This document shows, in pieces, positions 5,509 to 13,734 of a stretch of DNA of 25,892 bases (position 1 is its first letter; each line of letters starts with the position of its first letter). The position numbers and the translations under genes were made by a program. The DNA is from a virus, in IMG/VR virus record IMGVR_UViG_3300006736_000081, positions 1 through 25,892 of that record, one strand, 5' to 3'. The notes beneath the pieces were generated by a model that did not search any database, was not told the origin of the DNA, and saw only the letters and a program-made list of their open reading frames with translations.

Positions 5509-7458
5509 ATGGTTACGGACACTCTTCATGCCGAAGCGATTACTTCGCCGCTCAATAATACGGAAGCGGTTGAGCGTATTGCAGATTCCTCGATGCCTAG
5601 CCTGGAGATGACCCAGGACCAGAAGGACCGTTGCCCTTTCTTTAAGTATGTGCCGAGAGACCTGGAAGGGAACCTGAAATATAGGCGGCATATGCTGCGA
5701 GATGCGGCGAGTAACCCCGAAGTACAAGCGCAGATCTGGACCGCATGTAGTCGAGATCTGCTTTTTTATGTCAATACCTTCCTCTACCTGTTTGAGCCGC
5801 GCGATGCCCTGGAAATCCCCTTCCTGACCTACGGATTCCAGGATGCGACGCTGATGAGCCTTGCCGATGCGATAGGTAATAGTGATATCGTGATCGAGAA
5901 GAGTCGGGATATGGGCGCGTCCTGGATGTGTGTGACAGTGATGGAGTGGTTATGGCATTTTCATGGGCGGCAGACTTTCCTGCTTCTGAGCCGCAAAGAG
6001 GATCTGGTCGATAAGACCGGCGACCCCAAGTCTCTATTCTGGAAACTGGACTTCCTACATAAATACCAGCCTGCATGGTTGCTTCCGACCGACTGTACAC
6101 GGATGAACATGCACAAAGAGAATATGGATACTGGTGCGTCCATCGATGGTGAGAGTACGAACAAGTTTGCGGGTGTTGCCGACCGGCGACGGGCGGTGAT
6201 GCTCGACGAGTTTAGCAAGATGGACAACCAGGAAGTTATCTTTCGGGGTCTGCGTGATGTGAGTCGGACCCGTATATTCAACTTCACCCCGCAAGGATCT
6301 GCCAATCAAGCCGCTAAGGTAGCGCGGGATTCCCGATTCAAGACCATTACCCTGCATTGGAGTTACCACCCTGAGAAAGCCAGGGGGCTGTATTACGTGC
6401 ATGAGGGTGGACGAATCGAGATTATCGACCATGCCTACTGGACGGCAGAGCGCAAGCGGGACTATCAGTTCCGACAGCAGCGACCCAATAACCCGCGATT
6501 CTTCTATAGATCCCCCTGGTACGACGAGCAGTGCGATAGAGCGGCACATCCGATGGAAATAGCCCAGGAGTTGGATATTGATTACCTGGGTTCAGCCTAT
6601 CAATTCTTTGACCAGGAAGTGTTGGGGCGAATCGAGCGCGAGGATATCCGACCACCCTACGCGATTGGTGAACTGGACTTTGACCGGGAATCGCTGGAAC
6701 CGATGGGCTTTGACCTGAAACCGGGCGGGTGCCTCAAGCTATGGGTGAACCTTGCCAGTGATGGGCGACCCCCCAAGGATCGCCGGTACGTGATCGGTGC
6801 CGATATCTCGATGGGGACCGGGGCATCCAATTCAGCTATCTCGATCATGGACCGCAAGACCCGCGAGAAGGTGGCAGAGTATATCACACCTGATATGGAA
6901 CCAGGGGAGTTTGGACGGTTGGCGGTTGCCCTGGCTAAGTGGTTCGCCGGTAATGATCCGGCTGAATCAGCATTTATGATCTGGGAATCCAACGGTCCTG
7001 GCAGGCTGTTTGAGAAGGCTGTATTGGGCAGCCATTTCGGGAATTATTACTTTCGAGACCAGAACGACCAGGACATTACCCGCAAGAAGAGTAGAAAACC
7101 GGGATGGTGGAAATCAGCGGAGACCGGGATTAAAGCCCTGGGTGATCTGCGGCGGGGGATGAAGGATAGAACCGTAGTCATACGCTCCATCCAGACCATC
7201 GATGAAGCGAGACAGTATATCTTTAATACCGATCAATCCGTCACCCACTCCAACGAGAAACAGAACGAAGACCCTTCAGGAGCGAGAGCGAATCATGGAG
7301 ACCTGATTATTGCCGATGCCCTGGCATTTATGGGGTTGTCGGAAGTGAGCAATAAGAAAACAGCAGCACCAGCCGCTAAGGTTGGGTCGTTTTTGTATCG
7401 GAGATTAAAGCATCGAGAGCAGCGGCAGACGAGCGAGAACAGGTGGTTGATGCCATGA
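5509..7458 (+). CDS. terL: Terminase large subunit
   Basis: A 649-residue packaging motor that uses ATP to translocate DNA into the prohead and cuts it with a C-terminal nuclease. The ATPase shows an atypical Walker A, SRDMGASW (132-139), common in phage terminases, and a Walker B AVMLDEF with D233 and E234. FNFTPQGSANQ (258-267) fits the coupling motif region. The RNase H-like nuclease shows GADISMGTG with D432, IWESNG with E493 and HGDLIIADAL with D598/D603. Length is normal. Its stop overlaps the next start (ATGA, 7455-7458). The reading frame is intact. Confidence 0.95.
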   Translation: MVTDTLHAEAITSPLNNTEAVERIADSSMPSLEMTQDQKDRCPFFKYVPRDLEGNLKYRRHMLRDAASNPEVQAQIWTACSRDLLFYVNTFLYLFEPRDALEIPFLTYGFQDATLMSLADAIGNSDIVIEKSRDMGASWMCVTVMEWLWHFHGRQTFLLLSRKEDLVDKTGDPKSLFWKLDFLHKYQPAWLLPTDCTRMNMHKENMDTGASIDGESTNKFAGVADRRRAVMLDEFSKMDNQEVIFRGLRDVSRTRIFNFTPQGSANQAAKVARDSRFKTITLHWSYHPEKARGLYYVHEGGRIEIIDHAYWTAERKRDYQFRQQRPNNPRFFYRSPWYDEQCDRAAHPMEIAQELDIDYLGSAYQFFDQEVLGRIEREDIRPPYAIGELDFDRESLEPMGFDLKPGGCLKLWVNLASDGRPPKDRRYVIGADISMGTGASNSAISIMDRKTREKVAEYITPDMEPGEFGRLAVALAKWFAGNDPAESAFMIWESNGPGRLFEKAVLGSHFGNYYFRDQNDQDITRKKSRKPGWWKSAETGIKALGDLRRGMKDRTVVIRSIQTIDEARQYIFNTDQSVTHSNEKQNEDPSGARANHGDLIIADALAFMGLSEVSNKKTAAPAAKVGSFLYRRLKHREQRQTSENRWLMP

Positions 7459-8351
7459 TCCTGGTGTTTATAGCATTGATGCTGGTGGTATTGATTGTAT
7501 GCAATGTTGTCCCATGTCACTATCAATTACCTACTTGCGACTCTGATGATGACATAGATGAAATAGAAATCTTCCCCGCAGCAGTGGAAATCGAAGAAGA
7601 AGAGGAGGTTGAAAACGTGGCAGCAGCACAAGGAACCGGCATAACAATTACGGCAGCAATGGCTGTTAAGAAGGGGTTCAAACAACAAGCGGATCTACAG
7701 GATTCACAGCGGGAAATCGCCATGACCGGGGATCGGCATGTCAACACCAGCCTGACCCTATCAGCGCGGGATACCCTGGTCCTGATGGATTACGGGCAGA
7801 TGGTTCGCCCTGGATATCTCTACTTCCGATGCCCTGAGAGTGATGATGAGTCATTTATCGATGTATTGCGCGGCAGTACGGATGCGGCGGCAATGTTGAC
7901 CGGCGAAATAACATCGATGACTTCCGAAAGTCTTGAGGTCTTGTGTATCAAGGTTGCTCATGGTCTGACGACCGGCGATACGATCACCATCATCGATGTT
8001 GATTCTACCCTGAATAATCAGGTTGCCGGGGAGTGGACTATAACCGTTCAGGATGCTAACTCATTCACCCTGGATGGGAGTGTTACAACTGCATCAGAGA
8101 ATGATGGAAGCGTTACCGGATCTATCGGTGATCCCATTACCACAAATACCGCTATCGATACCGATGATCTACCTTATTTCTGGTTGACCAATGATGTGAT
8201 CGCACGCGCCAAGGGTGGCACCGACCGCGAGTTTAGTCTGGTACGCCTGGGACCGGGAATGACCAGTGTGGCAGGGGCGCGGGACCGTTTACTACGTTTC
8301 AAGGCATCAAAAGACAATATCGAGGTGGAATACCTACTCAGTGAGGATTAA
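7455..8351 (+). CDS. Decoration-like virion protein with membrane N-terminus and FCCH-like insert
   Basis: A 298-residue protein starting at the ATGA overlap with terminase. Residues 1-20 are a hydrophobic segment (MILVFIALMLVVLIVCNVV) and 28-54 a very acidic linker. The rest begins AAAQGTGITITAAMA. Residues 95-150 (TLSARDTLVLMDYGQMVRPG) and 238-298 (ending VEYLLSED) resemble the two parts of the beta-rich protein encoded at 8357. Between them, about 150-225, lies an FCCH-like beta domain (HGLTTGDTITIIDVD, WTITVQDANSFTLDGSV). An in-frame GTG at 7617 (codon 55) with AGAGGAGG upstream may be the main start of a 244-residue virion form. It is probably a head decoration or accessory protein. The membrane segment is odd for that role and may be a separate product or a chance extension. 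Confidence 0.68.
   Translation: MILVFIALMLVVLIVCNVVPCHYQLPTCDSDDDIDEIEIFPAAVEIEEEEEVENVAAAQGTGITITAAMAVKKGFKQQADLQDSQREIAMTGDRHVNTSLTLSARDTLVLMDYGQMVRPGYLYFRCPESDDESFIDVLRGSTDAAAMLTGEITSMTSESLEVLCIKVAHGLTTGDTITIIDVDSTLNNQVAGEWTITVQDANSFTLDGSVTTASENDGSVTGSIGDPITTNTAIDTDDLPYFWLTNDVIARAKGGTDREFSLVRLGPGMTSVAGARDRLLRFKASKDNIEVEYLLSED
7601..7619 (+). promoter_or_regulatory. Internal ribosome binding site and GTG start
   Basis: AGAGGAGG (7601-7608) is followed after eight bases by GTG 7617-7619, in frame with the gene at 7455. It is among the strongest Shine-Dalgarno matches in the window and could give a 244-residue product lacking the membrane segment. Glu codons (GAA/GAG) also create such purine runs, so coincidence is possible. 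Confidence 0.5.
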
Positions 8352-8356
8352 GGGTT

Positions 8357-8728
8357 ATGGCAGATCTTACAGCAACAGTGACATTGGTGAGCGCGAAGTC
8401 TCCCAATACGTCACTCACCTATACCGGGGTAGCCGACGAAATATCGTGCAGTGCCACCGGGCGATTGATTGGCACTCAAACCATCGGCACATCGGAAGAG
8501 GCATTGGACTTAGGACAAGTGGGTAGTGCGACCCTAGGTCTATGCCTGATTGTCAATACCGACTCAACCAACTTCGTCGAGATGCGCCAAGGGACCGGCA
8601 CCACCAACTTGATGAAGTGGAAAGCAGGAGAGGCGTTTCTATTTAGATTCTCCCTGGACACCACTGCACCATTTATGATCGCAGACAGCGGCAGTGTGGT
8701 GATCGAGATCTGGTTACACGACGACTAG
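8357..8728 (+). CDS. Small beta-rich virion protein (decoration-like)
   Basis: A 123-residue protein starting at ATG 8357, five bases after the previous stop. It is rich in Thr, Ser and Gly with alternating beta-like strands. The end (WKAGEAFLFRF, TTAPFMIADSGSVVIEIWLH) matches a pattern I know from small phage virion proteins whose C-termini read like APY-AD-VEYLLIED. It appears homologous to the flanking parts of the protein at 7455: ATGRLIGTQTI pairs with MTGDRHVNTSL, and ALDLGQV with VLMDYGQM. The two are probably tandem paralogues, here without the inserted domain. Predicted role is capsid surface or neck protein; moderate confidence. Confidence 0.65.
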   Translation: MADLTATVTLVSAKSPNTSLTYTGVADEISCSATGRLIGTQTIGTSEEALDLGQVGSATLGLCLIVNTDSTNFVEMRQGTGTTNLMKWKAGEAFLFRFSLDTTAPFMIADSGSVVIEIWLHDD

Positions 8729-8735
8729 GAACATC

Positions 8736-10565
8736 ATGCAGGATTGGCAAAAAGAAACCATCATAGCGCACTCGACGCTGACGGCATTGCTGGATTCGGT
8801 GAATAACAGCCGCTATCGGATGCAACCCTTCCGCGAAAAACAGCGGGAACTGGTGCGCCAATTTGTGGGATATAACTATTCCTATGACGGTGCCTACGCG
8901 CCGGTGCCGGTCAATCTGATAGAGACAGCCAGTGTCGTCTATATGCAAAACCTGTTCTCACAGATGCCGCAAGCTACTGTTTCATCCCCCTATGACAAAT
9001 TCTATGAAGATGCCAGGGATATCGAGACAGACCTGAATGACCATATAGAAAACCTGGACCTGGACCTGCCCATCGGGAAAGCGGTACTCAATAGCCTGTT
9101 TTCCCTGGGGGTGGTCAAGGTGGGCGAGCAGTTGACCGGCGATATCGAAGTGGATGAAGTGATGATACCGATGGGTGATCCGTATGCCCTGCCCGTCCAT
9201 ATCGATGATTTTGTTATGGATATGGAAGCGCGGGACATGCACGAGCTACGCTTTATCGGTAATCGATATCGCATGGACTTTGAATTAGCCGTAACTACCT
9301 TTGGGTACAATCAAGCCGCCCAGGATCAACTACAACCCACATCCACCCCGACCCGATATAACGAGTTTGGCGACGAACGCACCGAAACCATGAGTATGGG
9401 ACAATCAGTGCGGGACCGATCAGAGTTTAAGCCGCATGTGGAACTATGGGATCTGTACCTGCCGCGCGAAGGATTGTTGATTACCGTACCGGCTGAATCG
9501 GCGGGGCTACAGACAGCACTCCCAACGGTCCTGAAAGCGCGAATCTGGAAAGGTCCACCCCGTAAAGCCAACAGCATGAATTGCGGACCCTTCCATCTAC
9601 TCTGGCATAACGACGTTCCTGGGAACTTCTTCCCGTTATCCCCGATGTCGGTTCTTAATGATCTGCATGACCTAGCGAACACACTCTTCCGAAAAATTGC
9701 GCGCCAGGCTTTGCGACAGAAAACGAACCTTCTGGTACAGGACTACGCTATCTCCGATGGTGAACGAATCATCAACGCCGATGATGGTGTGGCGATTACC
9801 ACCAACAACGCAGACGGGGTGCGGGAGGTTTCCTGGGGTGGTCCCGATCAAGCAGGTATGGCCGCTTTCATTATGGCGAAGGATGAGTTTGATATCCGCG
9901 CCGGAAATTTATCGGTGATGGGCGGGACCGCGCCCGGTTCAGATACGGTCGGCCAAGATCAGATGATGCAATCCGCAAGCAGCAAACGCCTACAGCGGTA
10001 TCAGCAGCGGATTCATCGATTTACCAGGGGGATTATCCACGATATTGCATGGTATCGGTGGCACGATCCGTTCGTACAAAATGCCCTGACCAAGAAGTAC
10101 GAAGGCACCAATATCGAGATCCCGATTGTATTCACCCCCCAGGACCGGCAGGGCGTATGGGAAGACTATCGGTTCGATATCGTGCCGTACTCTATGGTTG
10201 AGCGCACCCCCCAGGAACAACTACAGGTACTCAATTCGATCCTGATGAACCATGTCTATCCAAACCTGGAAATGATGATGTCCCAGGGAATCACCGTGGA
10301 TCTGACCGCATTTGTGGAAGAGGTTGCCCGACTGACCAACTACAACCATTTGCCACGTATACTCAAGACAGGACAGGGAACCTGGGAGCCGCCACCACAG
10401 AGAGAGGGGAACAATAACAAACCAGCCAATACATCCAGGACATATACCAGGGTGAATCGGCCAGGAGCGAACGTACAAGGAAAGAATCAGGCGATGATTT
10501 CCTCATTGATGGGTGCAAACCAACAGCCTGCGGAGCAAGCGCAGATTGCGAGGCAAGCAGGATGA
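8736..10565 (+). CDS. Portal protein
   Basis: A 609-residue protein between terminase and scaffold/capsid, the usual place for the dodecameric portal through which DNA enters and leaves the head. The N-terminal region (KQRELVRQFVG, PVPVNLIETASVVYMQNL) and the central block FPLSPMSVLNDLHDLANTLF followed by RKIARQALRQKTNLLV match the portal type I associate with environmental podovirus-like phages. DSVGQDQM-like sequence (DTVGQDQMMQSASSKRL) corresponds to the stem region. Residues from about 560 are Gln/Asn/Pro-rich and probably disordered. Ribosome binding signal upstream is weak (AGGAAC). The stop overlaps the next gene (ATGA). Confidence 0.85.
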   Translation: MQDWQKETIIAHSTLTALLDSVNNSRYRMQPFREKQRELVRQFVGYNYSYDGAYAPVPVNLIETASVVYMQNLFSQMPQATVSSPYDKFYEDARDIETDLNDHIENLDLDLPIGKAVLNSLFSLGVVKVGEQLTGDIEVDEVMIPMGDPYALPVHIDDFVMDMEARDMHELRFIGNRYRMDFELAVTTFGYNQAAQDQLQPTSTPTRYNEFGDERTETMSMGQSVRDRSEFKPHVELWDLYLPREGLLITVPAESAGLQTALPTVLKARIWKGPPRKANSMNCGPFHLLWHNDVPGNFFPLSPMSVLNDLHDLANTLFRKIARQALRQKTNLLVQDYAISDGERIINADDGVAITTNNADGVREVSWGGPDQAGMAAFIMAKDEFDIRAGNLSVMGGTAPGSDTVGQDQMMQSASSKRLQRYQQRIHRFTRGIIHDIAWYRWHDPFVQNALTKKYEGTNIEIPIVFTPQDRQGVWEDYRFDIVPYSMVERTPQEQLQVLNSILMNHVYPNLEMMMSQGITVDLTAFVEEVARLTNYNHLPRILKTGQGTWEPPPQREGNNNKPANTSRTYTRVNRPGANVQGKNQAMISSLMGANQQPAEQAQIARQAG

Positions 10566-10792
10566 GTATCAAAGAAATGGGTGGCGTGGCTAAAGAAGTG
10601 GCAAAACAAGCCCCTTCCCTGGTGATTATGGCAGTGATCGTCTTCATGTTTATCGGTTATCTGGAACGACGGGATACTGCGTTTCTCGAAATGGGCAGGG
10701 AGTTCAAACACGCAGCGGAGAAAAATGTTGAGGTGTTAGGCGAAGTTAAAGAGGCTTTGCGGCACTTTCGAGTATCTAACGGTCTTCGATGA
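10562..10792 (+). CDS. Small single-pass membrane protein
   Basis: A 76-residue protein starting at an ATGA overlap with portal. Residues 17-33 form one transmembrane segment (APSLVIMAVIVFMFIGY), followed by a charged, coiled-coil-like tail (EMGREFKHAAEKNVEVLGEV). This topology resembles BhlA/UviB-type holin-like proteins, which have a short N-terminus, one membrane helix and an amphipathic cytoplasmic helix. A lysis role is possible, but no endolysin lies nearby in the window. It might instead be a head-maturation or membrane-associated factor. Confidence 0.6.
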   Translation: MSIKEMGGVAKEVAKQAPSLVIMAVIVFMFIGYLERRDTAFLEMGREFKHAAEKNVEVLGEVKEALRHFRVSNGLR

Positions 10793-10811
10793 AGACAGAA
10801 CAGGTGAGATT

Positions 10812-11006
10812 ATGAATGATGCAGCGCAGAGCCAATCAGGTGATGTGAACCCCGCCAAGCAACCGACTATGAAGAGTTGCTTGAAGGATGGGGCAGCAAC
10901 CAACGAGAAACCCGCGCCGGTCGAAGGTCCAGGTATGAAGGACGTTCACGAAGCGGCAGGCACCGGACTGAAGAACCGTAACGCCTTCGGTAAGAAAGAT
11001 TCTTAG
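10812..11006 (+). CDS. Small disordered hypothetical protein
   Basis: A 64-residue polar protein with AGGTGAG seven bases before ATG 10812. It is rich in Ala, Lys, Pro, Gly and Asn with no hydrophobic core (VNPAKQPTMKSCLKDGAATN). The C-terminus reads GLKNRNAFGKKDS. No family is recognised. It lies in the portal-to-scaffold interval in the same direction as its neighbours, and may be a small virion or assembly factor. Confidence 0.55.
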   Translation: MNDAAQSQSGDVNPAKQPTMKSCLKDGAATNEKPAPVEGPGMKDVHEAAGTGLKNRNAFGKKDS

Positions 11007-11009
11007 GCT

Positions 11010-11396
11010 ATGCCTGAGATCCTTTATCTACTGGAAGAGGATAACGGGGTACATCTGCGCCGATGGTTCCCTGACCTGGAATCCGCACCGGCTGTGATCG
11101 ACGAGACCGGCAAGATGTTCGGTGACAAAAAGACCTATCTACGGGCAGATACCGTTGAATGGTCTGAATCTGAACTACGGATTCGGTGTAGCACCTATCC
11201 CCATGTCTCGTATGCGGCGGGGGTGCATCCTAAGCAGATCCCCGCCGCGATAGCGAAAGACAGGGCGAATGGGATAAAGGGTCTCGAATATACCAAAGAC
11301 GGAGACCCTAAATACACAAGCCCTGGTCAACGTAAGCGGCACATGAAAAGCATTGGTCTGGTCGATAAGAGTGGATTCGGTGGGATTTTCGGATGA
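11010..11396 (+). CDS. Hypothetical head-region protein
   Basis: A 128-residue protein starting at ATG 11010, three bases after the previous stop. Its first half has mixed alpha/beta character (ILYLLEEDNGVHLRRWFPD). The second half contains SYAAGVHPKQIPAAIAKDRA and ends with PKYTSPGQRKRHMKSIGLVD. That last pattern, a statement of a residue range followed by R(K/R)-x-x-M-K-x-x-G-L-V-D, is familiar from small phage proteins near scaffold genes that often accompany a zinc-ribbon protein, but no Cys ribbon is present here. Coupled by ATGA to the next gene. Function unknown. Confidence 0.65.
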   Translation: MPEILYLLEEDNGVHLRRWFPDLESAPAVIDETGKMFGDKKTYLRADTVEWSESELRIRCSTYPHVSYAAGVHPKQIPAAIAKDRANGIKGLEYTKDGDPKYTSPGQRKRHMKSIGLVDKSGFGGIFG

Positions 11397-11608
11397 GCGT
11401 CGCAAAAAAATGGTGTGTGTTGTGGACAAATACCAATACCGGACGCATGGGGTTTATCCCGGTTGCGGGAGGGGTGGACGACCGCACCAGGGTATTTAAC
11501 CTGAAGCGACAGGCACAAGAGTTGTCGAGTAGCAGGAATCGCACCGACGACCACTATTACTATGAAACCGTCCCCTATCCATCGGAAGTACCGATGAAGG
11601 CGACATAA
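11393..11608 (+). CDS. Small hypothetical protein
   Basis: A 71-residue protein beginning at an ATGA overlap (11393-11396). The N-terminus KKWCVLWTNTNTGRMGFIPV looks like two beta strands, followed by a basic helix (VFNLKRQAQELSSSRNR) and a Tyr-rich tail (DDHYYYETVPYPSEV). No domain is recognised. It is the last small gene before the scaffold. Confidence 0.55.
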   Translation: MSVAKKWCVLWTNTNTGRMGFIPVAGGVDDRTRVFNLKRQAQELSSSRNRTDDHYYYETVPYPSEVPMKAT

Positions 11609-11620
11609 CGGAGAGTGACA

Positions 11621-12619
11621 ATGGCAGAACCAACAGAAGAATCTGTAGTTGAAACAGTATCAACCGAGGACGCTTCATCTCAAACGGATGACTTCGCCAG
11701 CGCGGAGGATGCGTTATTGGAAGAGGCAGATGCTCCGATGGAAGAGTATGAAGCCAACGACAAGAGCAGTAACAAACCAGATAAGAGCAGCAAACCCAAA
11801 AAAGACAATTCCAGTGCCGATGATGATTCCGGCACTGATGATTCCGGCGATGGCGACGATGCTGTAACCGATGACCAAGTTGAAGAAGCGGTACGCGCAG
11901 GGTTCACCATGCACGAGGTCCGTGGATTCACAGGTACGCAGTTGAAGACGGTTCTTGCACGAGTCAAACGCGACTCCAAGGACGACTCCGACCCCGATGG
12001 CGGCAAGGGCGAAGAGGAAGAGGAATACAGCCTGGACGATTTAGCCTTAGATCCCGAAGAGGTTGATCCAGACGTTGCCGATAAACACAACAAACTCTTA
12101 GCGTTCCACAAAAAGAAAGAAGAGAAACAAGCCAAAGAGCAGCATGAAAGGGTCTTGAAAGAGACCAATACGAAGATGAAAAACGCCTTCCTGGATCTAG
12201 GGAAGGATGATGTTTTCCAGGATGTCATTGGCGACGGCGATGTGGAGAATATGGACCCCAAGAGCAATACAGCTAAGGCCATACACCGGATCGCAGATAC
12301 GATGGTAGTGATAGCCAGGGGCTATCAGAATCGTGGAGAAGAACTCCCATCTTACGAAGTGCTTGCTCGTAAAGCCGGATACGCAGAGTTTGGAGACAAA
12401 CTAACCAAAAGTGGCTCAAAACGGACCCGTAATAAGATTATGGATCAAGCCCGTGACAGGGCTGGTCAATTCACCAATCCCCCAAATGCAAAATCTAAGG
12501 CTACATCCAGCAAGGCTGTGACCGCAGATGATCGCGCCAAGACGTTCATCAAGGACTTCATGCGTGACAATGAGGGTGGAATGGAGGATGGATACGACGA
12601 CGGGGACGATGGGCTGTAA
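11621..12619 (+). CDS. Putative capsid scaffolding protein
   Basis: A 332-residue very acidic protein immediately before the major capsid gene, the typical place and composition of scaffolding proteins that template prohead assembly and then leave or are degraded. ATG 11621 has CGGAGAG seven bases upstream and is preferred over GTG 11615. Residues 1-80 are disordered Glu/Asp/Ser. A helical patch (DQVEEAVRAGFTMHEVRGFT) follows, then an acidic stretch, a coiled coil (HKKKEEKQAKEQHERVLKET) and a basic segment near 275 (SGSKRTRNKIMDQARDRAGQ) of the kind that contacts the capsid. The call rests on composition and position. Confidence 0.78.
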   Translation: MAEPTEESVVETVSTEDASSQTDDFASAEDALLEEADAPMEEYEANDKSSNKPDKSSKPKKDNSSADDDSGTDDSGDGDDAVTDDQVEEAVRAGFTMHEVRGFTGTQLKTVLARVKRDSKDDSDPDGGKGEEEEEYSLDDLALDPEEVDPDVADKHNKLLAFHKKKEEKQAKEQHERVLKETNTKMKNAFLDLGKDDVFQDVIGDGDVENMDPKSNTAKAIHRIADTMVVIARGYQNRGEELPSYEVLARKAGYAEFGDKLTKSGSKRTRNKIMDQARDRAGQFTNPPNAKSKATSSKAVTADDRAKTFIKDFMRDNEGGMEDGYDDGDDGL

Positions 12620-12635
12620 GGAATAACAGTGAATC

Positions 12636-13664
12636 ATGGCATTAACCGACGATAAAATACCAGATCTAATTAACGGTACGCTCAAGGAATTGGGCCGACT
12701 CCGTTTCAATCAGGTTGCGCAAGCCCGAACCCGTTATGAAGTTTTTGGCCGATTGATGAAACTCAATAAGGTTGAAATCCACGACGGCGAAGGCATCCAG
12801 CGCAACTTAATGATGCGTCATTCAGGAGCGGCACAACGCGCCGGGATGAACAGCGTCGATAACGTGTCGATTGGCGATGTGTCCGCACAGATGTCAATTG
12901 AATGGAAACACGTTTTTTCGTACTACGCCTACGAGCGGCGTGAATTGCTGATGAACCGGGGCGCGTCCAGGGTCTTCGATGTGATGAAGATGCGGCGCAC
13001 GGACGGCATGTTGTCCCTGGTCGAGTTGATGGAGCAGGACTTTTTCAGCAAGCCTGCCGATTCATCCGATGAACTGACCCCCAACGGGTTGGACTATTGG
13101 GTGGTCAGCAACGCGACGACCGGCTTCAACGGTGGTAATCCTTCCGGCTTCTCTGATTGCGGGGGCATTGACTCCGACACTGAGGCAAACTGGAAGAACT
13201 TCACCGGCACCTATGCCGCTTTCTCTAAAGCGGATCTGATTAAGTTGATGCGCCAAGCCCACCGACGCACCGACTTTGTATCCCCCCTGGACATTCCCGA
13301 CTACCGGGAAGGCGCAGGTCAGGAATACCGGATCTATCTCAATCGCACATCGATTGAGAATTTGGAGGATCTAGGCGAGGCGCAAAACGAGAACTTGGGC
13401 CGAGATTTGGCTCCGATGGATGGCGCGATGGCGTTCAAACGCAATCCGATCATCTATGTGCCGCAGTTGGATGACTCAACCAGCAACCCCATTTACATGC
13501 TGAACTTCAACTACCTGCACATGGCTTGCTTGAAGGGCGACTACCTGCGCGAGTCCAACCCTGAGAAGGCACCGTTCCAACACAACAGTTGGTGTGTATT
13601 CATCGACTTGACGTACAACTACTTCTGCACTGACCGGCGACGGCAGGCAGTTTTGACCCAGTAA
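12636..13664 (+). CDS. Major capsid protein
   Basis: A 342-residue protein after portal and scaffold. The opening ALTDDKIPDLINGTLKELGR and the C-terminal block (YLRESNPEKAPFQHN followed by VFIDLTYNYFCTDRRR) match a major capsid protein type I know from environmental tailed phages. By that family it should adopt the HK97 fold and form the icosahedral shell. No N-terminal protease or delta domain is evident, in keeping with a separate scaffold. The start at 12636 has only a distant AAGGA. Base composition is slightly more GC-rich than flanking late genes, and a hairpin follows the stop. Confidence 0.85.
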   Translation: MALTDDKIPDLINGTLKELGRLRFNQVAQARTRYEVFGRLMKLNKVEIHDGEGIQRNLMMRHSGAAQRAGMNSVDNVSIGDVSAQMSIEWKHVFSYYAYERRELLMNRGASRVFDVMKMRRTDGMLSLVELMEQDFFSKPADSSDELTPNGLDYWVVSNATTGFNGGNPSGFSDCGGIDSDTEANWKNFTGTYAAFSKADLIKLMRQAHRRTDFVSPLDIPDYREGAGQEYRIYLNRTSIENLEDLGEAQNENLGRDLAPMDGAMAFKRNPIIYVPQLDDSTSNPIYMLNFNYLHMACLKGDYLRESNPEKAPFQHNSWCVFIDLTYNYFCTDRRRQAVLTQ

Positions 13665-13675
13665 ACTGAATCCAG

Positions 13676-13691
13676 CGTGCGGGTTCGCACG
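13676..13691 (+). other. Hairpin after major capsid gene
   Basis: CGTGCG (13676-13681), GGTT loop, CGCACG (13686-13691): a perfect 6-bp stem 12 bases after the capsid stop. No U tract follows, so it is not a classic intrinsic terminator. It could protect the 3' end of capsid mRNA, attenuate read-through, or be incidental. Confidence 0.5.
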
Positions 13692-13734
13692 TATGTCTGA
13701 AGGTAATCAGATATCAGAATGGAGTTACATTGTT

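Noticed and set aside
6055-6549. 164-codon minus-strand open frame
   Set aside because: It lies wholly inside the large terminase gene, which has intact motifs in the plus frame, and it has no domain features.
10562-10792. Firm holin assignment
   Set aside because: The single membrane helix and charged tail fit, but many phage membrane proteins look alike and there is no endolysin or spanin gene nearby, so only a cautious description is given.
11680-12282. 200-codon minus-strand open frame
   Set aside because: It is the Ser/Leu-rich antisense shadow of the acidic scaffold gene, whose GA-rich codons avoid stops on the other strand.
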